Part shown: in pieces, positions 18,499-26,281 of the stretch | Numbering within the stretch: the stretch's first letter is position 1 | Layout: each line of letters opens with the position of its first letter | NCBI RefSeq assembly: GCF_041080625.1 | Contig: NZ_CP163518.1 | Location: 1,674,001-1,738,000 of the forward strand | Direction of reading: 5' to 3' | Source: Streptomyces sp. CG1 | Lineage (GTDB): Bacteria > Actinomycetota > Actinomycetes > Streptomycetales > Streptomycetaceae | DNA: 64,000 nt | Notes under the pieces: model-generated | The model's input: only the letters and a program-made list of their open reading frames with translations | Databases searched by the model: none | Told to the model about the DNA's origin: nothing | Position numbers and translations under genes: made by a program

Positions 18499-19329
18499 GT
18501 GAGCGAGAATCAGAACCTCCTCGCGGAGCAGCGTCGCGCCCTGATCCTGGACGAGGTCCGGCGCCGGGGCGGGGTGCGCGTCAACGAACTGACCCGCAAG
18601 CTCGGCGTGTCGGACATGACGGTACGCCGTGACCTGGACGCCCTCGCCCGCCAGGGCGTGCTGGAGAAGGTGCACGGCGGTGCGGTGCCCGTGGTCGAGG
18701 CCAGCACCCATGAGCCGGGCTTCGAGGCCAAGTCGGGTCTGGAGCTGACGGCCAAGGAGGACATCGCCCGGGCCGCCGCCCGGCTGGTCACCCCGGGCAC
18801 GGCGATCGCCCTGTCCGGCGGTACGACGACGTACGCGCTCGCGCAGCATCTGCTGGAGGTGCCCGACCTGACCGTCGTGACGAACTCGGTGCGGGTCGCG
18901 GACGTGTTCCACGCGGCGCAGCGCACCTCGGGCCAGCGGCAGGGCGCGGCCACGGTGGTGCTGACCGGTGGGGTGCGCACCCCGTCGGACTCGCTGGTGG
19001 GGCCGGTGGCCGACCAGGCGATCGCCGCCCTCCACTTCGATCTGCTGTTCCTCGGGGTGCACGGCATATCGGTCGAGGCCGGCCTGTCCACGCCGAACCT
19101 CGCGGAGGCGGAGACGAACCGGCGGCTGGTGCACTCCGCGCGCCGGGTCGTCGTGGTCGCCGACCACACCAAGTGGGGCACGGTGGGCCTGAGTTCGTTC
19201 GCGACGCTGGAGCAGGTGGACACGCTCGTCACCGACGCGGGTCTGCCGGCCGAGGCGCGTGCGGAGATCTCGGAGCATCTGCGTGTCGTGGTGGCGGGCG
19301 AGCCCGGGGAAGACGACACAGACATCTGA
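18499..19329 (+). CDS. DeoR/GlpR-family transcriptional regulator
   Basis: A 276-residue repressor type. An N-terminal winged helix-turn-helix (residues 5-60) includes QRRALILDEVRRRGGVRV and SDMTVRRDLDALARQG, the DeoR signature. The sugar-phosphate sensor domain follows with the GG(T/S)TT-like loop SGGTTTYALAQ, NSVRVADV, LTGGVRTPSDSLVGP and a C-terminal VVADHTKWG. These proteins sense phosphorylated sugars. The GTG at 18499 has GGAG seven bases upstream. The gene is followed by an SRPBCC protein, and no sugar operon adjoins it, so its target is unclear. A second DeoR regulator lies at 43958. Confidence 0.9.
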   Translation: MSENQNLLAEQRRALILDEVRRRGGVRVNELTRKLGVSDMTVRRDLDALARQGVLEKVHGGAVPVVEASTHEPGFEAKSGLELTAKEDIARAAARLVTPGTAIALSGGTTTYALAQHLLEVPDLTVVTNSVRVADVFHAAQRTSGQRQGAATVVLTGGVRTPSDSLVGPVADQAIAALHFDLLFLGVHGISVEAGLSTPNLAEAETNRRLVHSARRVVVVADHTKWGTVGLSSFATLEQVDTLVTDAGLPAEARAEISEHLRVVVAGEPGEDDTDI

Positions 19330-19397
19330 GGGCCCGTCAGCTATGGTGGGCCGCCCGGTCGACCGCCCTGCGGGAGGGGCACAAGGGGGTTACGTCC

Positions 19398-19871
19398 ATG
19401 GCTCGTCGTCTGCGCCCGGTGGACCTCGACTTCGTCGGGGCCGCGCCCGTCCGTCTGGTCTTCGCGCGGAACATGTCCGCGTCCCCCGAGCAGGTCTTCC
19501 ACGCGCTCGCGGAGGACGTGCCCGGCCTGCCGCAGTGGTTCTCGGCGGTGACGCTCGCCCGGGCCACCGACGGCGGCGCCGGGCGTGAGATCCGGCTCAG
19601 GGGCGGGACACGGTTCACGGAGACGATCCTCGTGGCCAAGGAGCCCGAGGTGTACGCCTACCGCGTCGACACCACCAACGCGCCGGGCGTCCGTGCCCTG
19701 GCCGAGGAGTGGCGCCTCACCCCTCGCGGCACCGGCACACTCGTGCAGTGGACCTTCGCCGCCGACGGGGCGGCGCCGTTCCGGTTCGTCCTCCGGCTGG
19801 CCCGGGCGGGCCTGGGGCGCGCCTTCCGTGACGCCGTGACGGCCTTGGACCGGCGCCTGGCGAAACCGTGA
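19398..19871 (+). CDS. SRPBCC-family protein
   Basis: A 157-residue START/Bet v 1-like protein. It begins MARRLRPVDLDFVGAAPVRL. The conserved NMSASPEQVFHALAEDV opening of the fold and the C-terminal helix LGRAFRDAVTALDRRLA fit polyketide-cyclase/ligand-binding SRPBCC proteins. The pocket ligand is unknown. GGGGG is found nine bases before the ATG. It converges with the enoyl-CoA hydratase homologue and may be co-transcribed with the upstream regulator gene, 68 bp away. Confidence 0.8.
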   Translation: MARRLRPVDLDFVGAAPVRLVFARNMSASPEQVFHALAEDVPGLPQWFSAVTLARATDGGAGREIRLRGGTRFTETILVAKEPEVYAYRVDTTNAPGVRALAEEWRLTPRGTGTLVQWTFAADGAAPFRFVLRLARAGLGRAFRDAVTALDRRLAKP

Positions 19872-19885
19872 TCAGGAAGCAGTGA

Positions 19886-20677
19886 TCAGTAGGCGCTGCG
19901 GCCGTGGTGTGCCTCGGTCACGACCGCGGCCATCAGTTCCGCGTCCAGCGCGGAGACGTCGGCCAGACGCGAGGCCGAGGACAGCGAGTTGAGCAGTGTC
20001 TTGGTGACGCGCAGGGCGGACTGGGGACGGCGGACGATGGGCCTGGCCCAGGCGGCGACGGCCGCGTCCAGCTCCTGAGCGGGGACGACCCGCTGCAGGA
20101 TGGACAGGGACTGGGCTTCCGCCGCGGTGACGGCCCGGCCGGTGAGGACGATCTCGCGGACGTGGGCGGCGCCGACCTCGCTGATGAGGCGGGGCAGCAG
20201 ACCGCCCCACGCGGTGGGCAGCCCGAGCGCGAGTTCGGGGAGCCGGAAGGTCGCGTCCTCGGAGCCGACCCGCAGATCGCAGGCGAGCGCCAGGGCGAAG
20301 CCCGCCCCTATCGCCTTGCCGTGGACGCGGGCGATGGTGACGGCCGGGTTCGTGGTCAGGGCGTCGCAGACGCGCCGCGCCTTGATCCCCGTCATACGGA
20401 TGTCACTGCCCAGGGGGTCGTGGGCGAGTTGCCTGGTGAACTCGCTGCGGTCCCCGCCGAGGCAGAAGTCGTCGCCGCTCCCGGCGAGCACCAGCACCCG
20501 GACCGCCGGGTCCTGGTCCTGGAGGACCGCCAGAAGGTCGTCCAGCAGGTCATCGGTGACCGCGTTGCCCTGCTCGGGGTTGTTCAGCTCGATGGTGAGA
20601 ACGGGGCCCTCCCGGTGGGTCCGCAGGGTCCGCCGTACGGCGCCGGCCGGGAGGGTCGTCAGGGGGAGGGCAGTCAT
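19886..20677 (-). CDS. Enoyl-CoA hydratase/isomerase family protein, last gene of the conservon operon
   Basis: A 263-residue crotonase-fold protein. The oxyanion-loop regions are GSGDDFCLGGDRSEF and HGKAIGAGFALALACDLRVG; the second is usually GGGxELA, and the first catalytic Glu of true hydratases is missing here (FALALAC). The later FRLPELALGLPTAWGG retains the second Glu. The enzyme may therefore be an isomerase or act on another acyl-CoA. The start ATG at 20677 overlaps the P450 stop codon (ATGA), so translation is coupled. The position as the last gene of the conservon operon is unusual in my experience. Confidence 0.82.
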   Translation of the reverse strand: MTALPLTTLPAGAVRRTLRTHREGPVLTIELNNPEQGNAVTDDLLDDLLAVLQDQDPAVRVLVLAGSGDDFCLGGDRSEFTRQLAHDPLGSDIRMTGIKARRVCDALTTNPAVTIARVHGKAIGAGFALALACDLRVGSEDATFRLPELALGLPTAWGGLLPRLISEVGAAHVREIVLTGRAVTAAEAQSLSILQRVVPAQELDAAVAAWARPIVRRPQSALRVTKTLLNSLSSASRLADVSALDAELMAAVVTEAHHGRSAY

Positions 20678-21936
20678 GTCGTCACTTTCAGGGAAGTTAT
20701 GCGCCGGAAGACCATCCGGTTCGCGTAGGTCGGGCCCGCGGACGGCCGCAGGGTGGGGAACCGTTCCAGCAGCTGGGTGAGCAGAAGGCTCGCCTCCAGG
20801 CGGGCCAGGGCCGTGCCGAGGCAGTAGTGGGCGCCGCCGCCGAAGGTGAGGTGGCCGCCCTTGCGGTGGATGTCGAAGACGTGGGGGTCCGGGTTGCGGC
20901 GCGGGTCGTGGTTGGCGGCGCCGTAGAGGACGTGGACGGTGGTGTCCTTGGCGATGGGTACGCCGGCCAGGACGGTGTTGTCCGCTGCGAAGCGGGAGTT
21001 GAGGTGGATCGGCGGGTCGTAACGCAGCGCCTCGTCGATCGCGTCGTCGATGCCCTCGGGGTACCGGCGGAGCCGGTCGGCCCGGGCGGGGTCCTGGGTC
21101 AGGAACCACACGGCGTTGGTCAGCAGGGTCGCCGTGGTCTCCAGGGAGGCGATGGTGACGAACATCGTCAGGTCGTAGAGCATCTTGTCCGCCGCCGCCC
21201 GGTCATCGGGGTACTGGGCGTCCCAGTAACGGATCCAGCCGGTGAGGACGTCGTCGCCGGGGTGGGCGCGGCGGTGGGCGACGAGGCCGGTGAAGAAGTC
21301 CTTCATCTCCCGGGTGGCCTGGGCCGAGACGGCCAGTTCGCTCCTGGTGGGGATGAGTTCCTGGGCGTGGACCTGACGGTGGGTGAAGTCGAGGATGCGG
21401 GGGTAGTGCTCGGCCGGGATGGCGAGCCACTGGCCGACGGTGTGGATGGGCAGCTGGTCGCCGACCGTGGTGGCGAAGTCGGCCTCGCCGTGGGTGCGCA
21501 GCGCTAAGTCGAGGCGGTCCAGGAGCCGGGTGACGTGGTCCTCGATCCGAGGCCGCATGGCCTCCAGGGTGCCGCGGTCGAAGAGGTTGCCGAGGGCGCG
21601 GCGCCGGAAGGTGTGCTCGGGCGGGTTGAGGCGGGAGAGCGTCCGCGTCATCTCCCGGGTCGCCGGGTCCCGCCAGCGGGCCGCGTCGGGCCGGCGTTCC
21701 TGCCAGGCGAAGTCCGGTACGAGCCAGTCCCGGCCGCGCAGGATCTGGCTGCAGGTATCGAACCCGGTCACGAAGTACCCGCCCCAGGGAGCGGGCACCA
21801 CCTCACCCAGTGCGCGCAGTTCGTCCCAGACGGGGAGGGGGTTGGCCTGTCCTTCGGCGGAACGGAGGCGACGAAGGAGGGGGATGACGGCTCGGCGGTC
21901 GGTGGTGGTACCGCGTATGTCGCCAACGGCGGTCAC
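20674..21936 (-). CDS. Cytochrome P450, CYP154-like
   Basis: A 420-residue soluble P450. The heme loop HLTFGGGAHYCLG places the ligand Cys at residue 372. The K-helix EXXR is intact as EALR at 302-305, and the I-helix reads TIASLETT at 261-268, lacking the usual AG pair. In Streptomyces, CYP154 genes sit after conservon CYP157 genes (established knowledge), and this order is found here: CYP157-like at 22101-23450, this gene next. The assignment to CYP154 is from context and is not verified. The ATG at 21936 follows 164 bp of spacer after the first P450 stop. Substrate unknown. Confidence 0.88.
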   Translation of the reverse strand: MTAVGDIRGTTTDRRAVIPLLRRLRSAEGQANPLPVWDELRALGEVVPAPWGGYFVTGFDTCSQILRGRDWLVPDFAWQERRPDAARWRDPATREMTRTLSRLNPPEHTFRRRALGNLFDRGTLEAMRPRIEDHVTRLLDRLDLALRTHGEADFATTVGDQLPIHTVGQWLAIPAEHYPRILDFTHRQVHAQELIPTRSELAVSAQATREMKDFFTGLVAHRRAHPGDDVLTGWIRYWDAQYPDDRAAADKMLYDLTMFVTIASLETTATLLTNAVWFLTQDPARADRLRRYPEGIDDAIDEALRYDPPIHLNSRFAADNTVLAGVPIAKDTTVHVLYGAANHDPRRNPDPHVFDIHRKGGHLTFGGGAHYCLGTALARLEASLLLTQLLERFPTLRPSAGPTYANRMVFRRITSLKVTT

Positions 21937-22100
21937 GCGAAGCTCCTCTGTGGCTGGGCGCTACCGAATTACCGCCGGAACCTACCCTTCCCCTCTCCCT
22001 GATCATGCGCCCGTCAGTGTTGCTCCCGTCACATGCCGCACACCAGTCGCGGAAGAAGTCCACACATGCCGCACATCCGTCCCAGAAGGACCGAGCGGCA
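21937..22100 (-). other. P450-P450 spacer with duplicated motif
   Basis: A 164-bp gap between the two P450 genes. CACATGCCGCACA occurs twice, near 22030 and 22063, 33 bp apart. It may hold a regulatory site; no gene is seen. Confidence 0.35.
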
Positions 22101-23450
22101 TCAGACCCGGAAGATGTCCAGGAACGTACTCCAGAAGCCCTTCTTTCTGGCCGGTTCCTGACGGGCGGCGGCCACCGGTGCCGTGCGGAGCGGCTGCTCC
22201 GCCGCGGTGGGGGCGGTACGGCCCTGCACTGCGGAGGCCATGCGGGTGGCCGGTGTCGGGCTGAAGGCCACGGGCAGCGCGACCAGCGCCCGGTGGAACG
22301 GGCCAGGGCGCCATTCCAGGTCCTTCTCGGGGACGGCCAGGGTCAGGTCGGGCAGGGCGTTGAGGAGCTTCTCGATCGCGGTGACGGCGATGACCTGCGC
22401 CGGGTCCTTGGCCGGGCACGCGTGCGGACCGGCTCCCCAGGCCAGGTGAGCGCCCTTGCTGTGCTTCCGGCGGGCCTCGGCCAGCGCGGGATCGCTGTTG
22501 GCCGCGGCGAAACCGATGACGACCGGTGTGCCCGCCTCGGCCACCACTCCCCCGAGGTCCACGTCCTGGACCGGATAGTGGGTGGCGTAGTTGGCGATCG
22601 GCGTCTGGTTCCACAGCACGTGATCGATCGCCTCCTCGATCAGCAGCCCGGAGTCGCGGCCGCTGGTGTCGGGGGACAGCAGCAGGAGCAGGGCGTTGCC
22701 GATCAGGTTGCGCTCGGGTTCCACGCCGGCGCCCATCAGCATGACCAGTTGGTCCTTGAGTTCCTCGTCGGTCAGACCCGCGGGGTGCTGGATCAGCCAG
22801 GAGGTCATGTCGTCGCCGGGCCGGCGGCGCTTGAGGGCGATCAACTCCATGAGGCAGGAGGTGAGTTCCTCGTTGGCGCGCAGGGCGTCCTTGCCGTCGA
22901 AGATCGCCGACATGGAGGTGGTCAGGGTGTCACCGATGTCCGCCGGGCAGCCGAAGAGCTTGTTGAACAGCAGCAGCGGCAGCAGTTTGGCGTAGTCGTT
23001 GAGGAGGTCGGCCCGGCCTCGCTCGCTGAACTGGTCGATGAGGTAGTCGGCGAGCGGCTCGACGTCGCGCCGTATTCGGGTGATGTTGAGCCGGGCCAGG
23101 CTGTCCGTGACGGCCTTGCGCAGCCGCAGGTGCACGGCGCCGTCGGTGAACAGGCAGTTGGGCCGGTACGCCATCATCGGCAGCACCGGGTGGTCCAGCC
23201 CGATCTGCCCTTCGTTCAAGGCCTTCCAGCGGCGGGCGTCCCGGGCGAAGAGCGTGGAGTTCTGTAGCACGCGCAGGGCCGTCTCATGGCCGACGACGAG
23301 GGTGGCGTCGATACCGGGGGCGAGTTCGACCGGTCCGGCCGGACCGTGGGCGCGCAGCCGGTCGTAGACCTGGTGGGGGTCGGCGGCGAACGCCGCGTCG
23401 TGCATGGGGCATCTGGCCGCGGCGGGGACGGGGGCTGACTGGCGGTCCAT
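22101..23450 (-). CDS. Cytochrome P450, CYP157-like, lacking EXXR
   Basis: A 449-residue P450. The heme loop HLAWGAGPHACPA gives Cys at residue 345. The K-helix region EEAIDHVLWNQTPI (residues 272-285) aligns with EALR of the neighbour as HVLW, so both Glu and Arg of the otherwise near-invariant EXXR are absent. CYP157 proteins are known to lack this motif and carry EQSLW-like sequences. The I-helix reads AGVEPERN, with Pro where the acid-alcohol Thr is expected. A basic, amphipathic C-terminal tail ends KKGFWSTFLDIFRV. The ATG at 23450 has AAGGAA upstream. It follows cvnD by 50 bp. Confidence 0.9.
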   Translation of the reverse strand: MDRQSAPVPAAARCPMHDAAFAADPHQVYDRLRAHGPAGPVELAPGIDATLVVGHETALRVLQNSTLFARDARRWKALNEGQIGLDHPVLPMMAYRPNCLFTDGAVHLRLRKAVTDSLARLNITRIRRDVEPLADYLIDQFSERGRADLLNDYAKLLPLLLFNKLFGCPADIGDTLTTSMSAIFDGKDALRANEELTSCLMELIALKRRRPGDDMTSWLIQHPAGLTDEELKDQLVMLMGAGVEPERNLIGNALLLLLSPDTSGRDSGLLIEEAIDHVLWNQTPIANYATHYPVQDVDLGGVVAEAGTPVVIGFAAANSDPALAEARRKHSKGAHLAWGAGPHACPAKDPAQVIAVTAIEKLLNALPDLTLAVPEKDLEWRPGPFHRALVALPVAFSPTPATRMASAVQGRTAPTAAEQPLRTAPVAAARQEPARKKGFWSTFLDIFRV

Positions 23451-23500
23451 GGGGTTCCTTCTGCTGGCTCCGGGCCGATGGTCCGGCGGGGATGGGGGTG

Positions 23501-24103
23501 TCAGGCGGCTCGGGTGAGCAGATGACGCACGAGCTCGATCAGCGCGTGGGCGGAGGACTGCCGGTCGCGGGCGTCGCAGTAGACGACGGGGGTGTCCGGG
23601 AGCAGGTCGAGCGCCTCGCGCACCTCCGCCTCCTCGTACACCCTGCCCTGCGCGAAGCTGTTGACCGCGATGGCGTACTCGAGGCCGTACCGCTCGACGA
23701 GGTCGATGACGGGGAAGGTCTCCTCCAGCCGGGCGGGGTCGACCAGGAGGAGCGCGCCCAGTGCGCCGCGGGCCATGTCCTCCCACAGCTGCATGAAGCG
23801 CTGCTGTCCGGGGGTGCCGAACAGGTACAGCACGAGTTCGTCGCTGAGCGTCAGCCGGCCGAAGTCCAGGGCCACGGTGGTGGTGGTCTTGTCCGTCACG
23901 CCCCTGAGGTCGTCCACGTGGAGGGACGCCTGTGTCATCTTCTCCTCGGTCCGCAGCGGGGTGATCTCCGACAGCGAGCCGATGAAGGTCGTCTTGCCCA
24001 CCGCGAAGTGCCCGACGACGAGGATCTTGGCGGCGTTGGTCACCGCGCTGGAGACGTAGATGGATCCAGGGGCCGTCTCAGCCGATGAGGGATTGGAGTC
24101 CAT
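23501..24103 (-). CDS. cvnD: Conservon GTP-binding protein CvnD
   Basis: A 200-residue small GTPase of the bacterial Ras-like conservon group. The P-loop GHFAVGKTT lies at residues 31-39. The G3 region is FGTPGQQRF (95-103), with Pro-Gly-Gln in place of the Ras Ala-Gly-Gln as is usual in CvnD. The G4-like region is VNSFAQG. Its start ATG at 24103 lies inside cvnC, overlapping it by 26 bp. With cvnA, cvnB and cvnC it forms a membrane-associated complex likened to eukaryotic GPCR signalling. The effectors are unknown. The P450 genes follow in the same direction. Confidence 0.93.
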   Translation of the reverse strand: MDSNPSSAETAPGSIYVSSAVTNAAKILVVGHFAVGKTTFIGSLSEITPLRTEEKMTQASLHVDDLRGVTDKTTTTVALDFGRLTLSDELVLYLFGTPGQQRFMQLWEDMARGALGALLLVDPARLEETFPVIDLVERYGLEYAIAVNSFAQGRVYEEAEVREALDLLPDTPVVYCDARDRQSSAHALIELVRHLLTRAA

Positions 24104-24452
24104 TCAGAACCTTCTCGAGGGTCGCTCTGTCAACGTTCTGAGCCCGGGGTGGCTCGGCGCGGCGCAGGAGGTGGCCCTGCTCGAATAAGTCGGTCAGCAG
24201 CAGCCGGGCCACCCCCACCGGCAGTCCCACGTGGCCGGCCACTTCGGCGACCGACAGGTAGCCGCCCGCGATCAGCTTCCAGATCGCCATCACCTCGGGG
24301 CCGGCTCCCAGCGGCGGGGTCCGCTCGGGAGCCAGGGTGACGAGGGTGTGCAGCGCCAGGTCATCCGAGGCGGGCAGGCTCCGCCCGCCGGTGATGACGT
24401 AGGAGCGGACGAATGCGCTGGTGACGGATGCTTCCTCGCCGGGCCTCGTCAT
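24078..24452 (-). CDS. cvnC: Conservon protein CvnC (DUF742)
   Basis: A 124-residue DUF742 protein: VRSYVITGGRSLP, LALHTLVTLAP, then a winged-helix-like MAIWKLIAGGYLSVAEVAGHVGLPVGVARLL. DUF742 proteins are CvnC components of conservons and may control the GTPase, though their role is not settled. The ATG at 24452 overlaps the cvnB stop (ATGA), and the 3' end overlaps cvnD, so the block is translationally coupled. Confidence 0.92.
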   Translation of the reverse strand: MTRPGEEASVTSAFVRSYVITGGRSLPASDDLALHTLVTLAPERTPPLGAGPEVMAIWKLIAGGYLSVAEVAGHVGLPVGVARLLLTDLFEQGHLLRRAEPPRAQNVDRATLEKVLNGLQSLIG

Positions 24453-24850
24453 GCTCCGGCACCGCTGTCCGAACGCGGCGCCACGCTCATCGCCTTGCTC
24501 AGGCCCGCCACCGTCTTCTGCATCCGGAACGACATGGCCTCCATATCCACGTCCAGCGCGGCCGAGACAGCGAGATATGCGCCCTGACCTGCGGCGATCA
24601 GAAAGATCCAGCCGCCGTCGTACTCCAGCAGCGTCTGCTTCCAGATCCCGTGTCCCGCTCCCACGAACCCCGCGACGGCCCGGCTCAGCGACTGCATCGA
24701 ACTCATCGCTGCGGCGTTCGTCTCGGCGTCGTCCCGTGCGATGTCGTCGGAGCGCTGCAGCAGCAGGCCGTCGCCCGAGACGAGGACCGCGTGCCGGGCT
24801 CCGCGCACCTCCAGCACGTCGTTCAGCACCCAGGACAGGTCGATCTTCAC
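24449..24850 (-). CDS. cvnB: Conservon roadblock/LC7 protein CvnB
   Basis: A 133-residue roadblock/LC7 protein. The opening MKIDLSWVLNDVLEVRGARHAVLVSGDGLLL and the later GGWIFLIAAGQGAYLAVSAAL are typical. In MglB-like roadblock proteins this fold regulates a small GTPase; here CvnD is the likely partner. It starts with GTG at 24850, overlapping the cvnA stop by four bases (GTGA), and its own stop overlaps cvnC. This tight coupling supports a fixed stoichiometry. Confidence 0.93.
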   Translation of the reverse strand: MKIDLSWVLNDVLEVRGARHAVLVSGDGLLLQRSDDIARDDAETNAAAMSSMQSLSRAVAGFVGAGHGIWKQTLLEYDGGWIFLIAAGQGAYLAVSAALDVDMEAMSFRMQKTVAGLSKAMSVAPRSDSGAGA

Positions 24851-26049
24851 TTGTTGTCAGATCCTTCCGTGGTGTTCGTGGTGCGCCCGAGCTGTGTACC
24901 GCGCGCGAACGCCCCGAGCCGCGACGCCGTGACCTCGTTGTCCGGTTCGGCCATTGCCTCCTGGCCGGACGCGTCGAGGGCCGGGACCACCGTGACCGGG
25001 CCACTGCGCCTGCGCCGTTTGGGCAGACCTCCCTGGGTCGTTCCCACCACGTGCGAGGGGCCCACGGCCGGGACCGACGCCAGCCTCTGGGGGGCCTCCT
25101 CGGGGCCTGCGGGGATCTGGGCGTCGGCCGGAGGGGAAGGAACGTCGGCCGCGAGAAGGCTTTCGGGCACACGAATCACTGCACGTACTCCGCCGTAGGG
25201 GGACACGGAGCCGACGGAGACGGCGAAGCCGTAGCGGGCGGCGAGCATGCCGCACACGGCGAAGCCGAACCGCGGCGGATCGCCGAGACCGGTGATGTCG
25301 ACGGGACCGTCGACGGTGAGCAGCGCCGCCGCACGGTCCTTGGTCTCCTGGTCCATGCCCAGACCGGCGTCGTCCACGATGAAGCACACACCGGTCGGTA
25401 CGGCCTGGATGTTGACCTCGACGGGCGTTCCGGGCGCACTGTAGTTCGTCGCGTTGTCCAGCACTTCGGCCAGCACGACGGCCACCGGCTCGACCGCCTT
25501 GCCGACGAGCGAGACGTTGACCTGCGAGTGGACGCTGACCCGGTTGAAGTCCTTGATCCGGCCCTGGGCGCTGCGCGCGACGTCGTAGACCGTGGCGGCG
25601 CCGTCACGCCGGCCCAGCCAGCCGCCGCACAGCACGGAGATGCCCTTGGCGCGGCGGCCGAACTGGCTGCCGGTGTGGTCGACCGACATCAGGTCGGCCA
25701 GGACCTCCGTGGTGTCGCCGTACTTCCTCAGGAGGCTGTCCAGGAGAACCTGCTGCTCCTCGGCGAGCGACTGCAGCGTTCCCATCGCGGACTTCAGCAC
25801 CGCCTTGGTCGCCGCCTCGGCGTCCGCCCGTACGTCCGCGAGGTCGCGCTGTTGCTGTGCGGTCAGCGCGGCGATGTGTGTGTGGAGCTGACCGACATCG
25901 CCGCGGGCCTCGCTCAGTCCTGTCTCCAGATCCTTCCTCGTTCTTCGGAGCGCCATATTGGTTCTCCGGGCCCGCATCACTGCGACGACCGCAGCGATGA
26001 GCACCACCAGCAAGATCCACAGCAGTGGATCCTGGGTCAATGACGTCAT
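24847..26049 (-). CDS. cvnA: Conservon sensor kinase-like protein CvnA
   Basis: A 400-residue protein with one N-terminal membrane helix (residues 8-26), a coiled-coil region to about 100, a dimerisation-like helix carrying VDHTGSQFGRRAKGISVL around His125, and a HATPase domain with the N box EVLDNATNYS (195-204), DDAGLGM and a Gly-rich lid. CvnA proteins resemble nitrate/nitrite-sensing histidine kinases but without the large sensor. The tail is Pro/Ala- and Arg-rich (KRRRRS). The ATG at 26049 has GAAGAGAG close upstream; an ATG at 26070 is also possible. Whether it phosphorylates anything is unknown. Confidence 0.92.
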   Translation of the reverse strand: MTSLTQDPLLWILLVVLIAAVVAVMRARRTNMALRRTRKDLETGLSEARGDVGQLHTHIAALTAQQQRDLADVRADAEAATKAVLKSAMGTLQSLAEEQQVLLDSLLRKYGDTTEVLADLMSVDHTGSQFGRRAKGISVLCGGWLGRRDGAATVYDVARSAQGRIKDFNRVSVHSQVNVSLVGKAVEPVAVVLAEVLDNATNYSAPGTPVEVNIQAVPTGVCFIVDDAGLGMDQETKDRAAALLTVDGPVDITGLGDPPRFGFAVCGMLAARYGFAVSVGSVSPYGGVRAVIRVPESLLAADVPSPPADAQIPAGPEEAPQRLASVPAVGPSHVVGTTQGGLPKRRRRSGPVTVVPALDASGQEAMAEPDNEVTASRLGAFARGTQLGRTTNTTEGSDNK

Positions 26050-26281
26050 GAGACTCTCTTCAAGTCGCATCGCGCCAGGAGCAATTGAGCGCGATGGTGG
26101 CTTTGCGACTGTCCCCCAGGCGCGCAACGTGACACGCCGTCAGCCCACTGAAAAGTGGGATGATCTTATCAGTCACTCAGACACAACCAGCTTGCTCACA
26201 AGCCGGATTGAGACGTCACCAAACCCACACAGTCCCGTCACCCTCCCGTCGGGCAACGGCCGCCGAAGAGGCGGGGCCGGG
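26050..26281 (-). promoter_or_regulatory. Conservon operon promoter region
   Basis: About 230 bp upstream of cvnA on the minus strand. On that strand TAAGAT at 26163-26168 is the best -10 candidate, leaving about 110 bases of 5' leader. The -35 match is weak. A short hairpin GCTTG-CTCA-CAAGC lies just upstream of it. The region also takes the end of the preceding cysteine synthase-like gene, so a terminator may be present. Confidence 0.35.

Noticed and set aside
19886..26049. A P450-centred natural product cluster
   Set aside because: No PKS, NRPS, terpene synthase or carrier genes are present; the genes are better read as a conservon.
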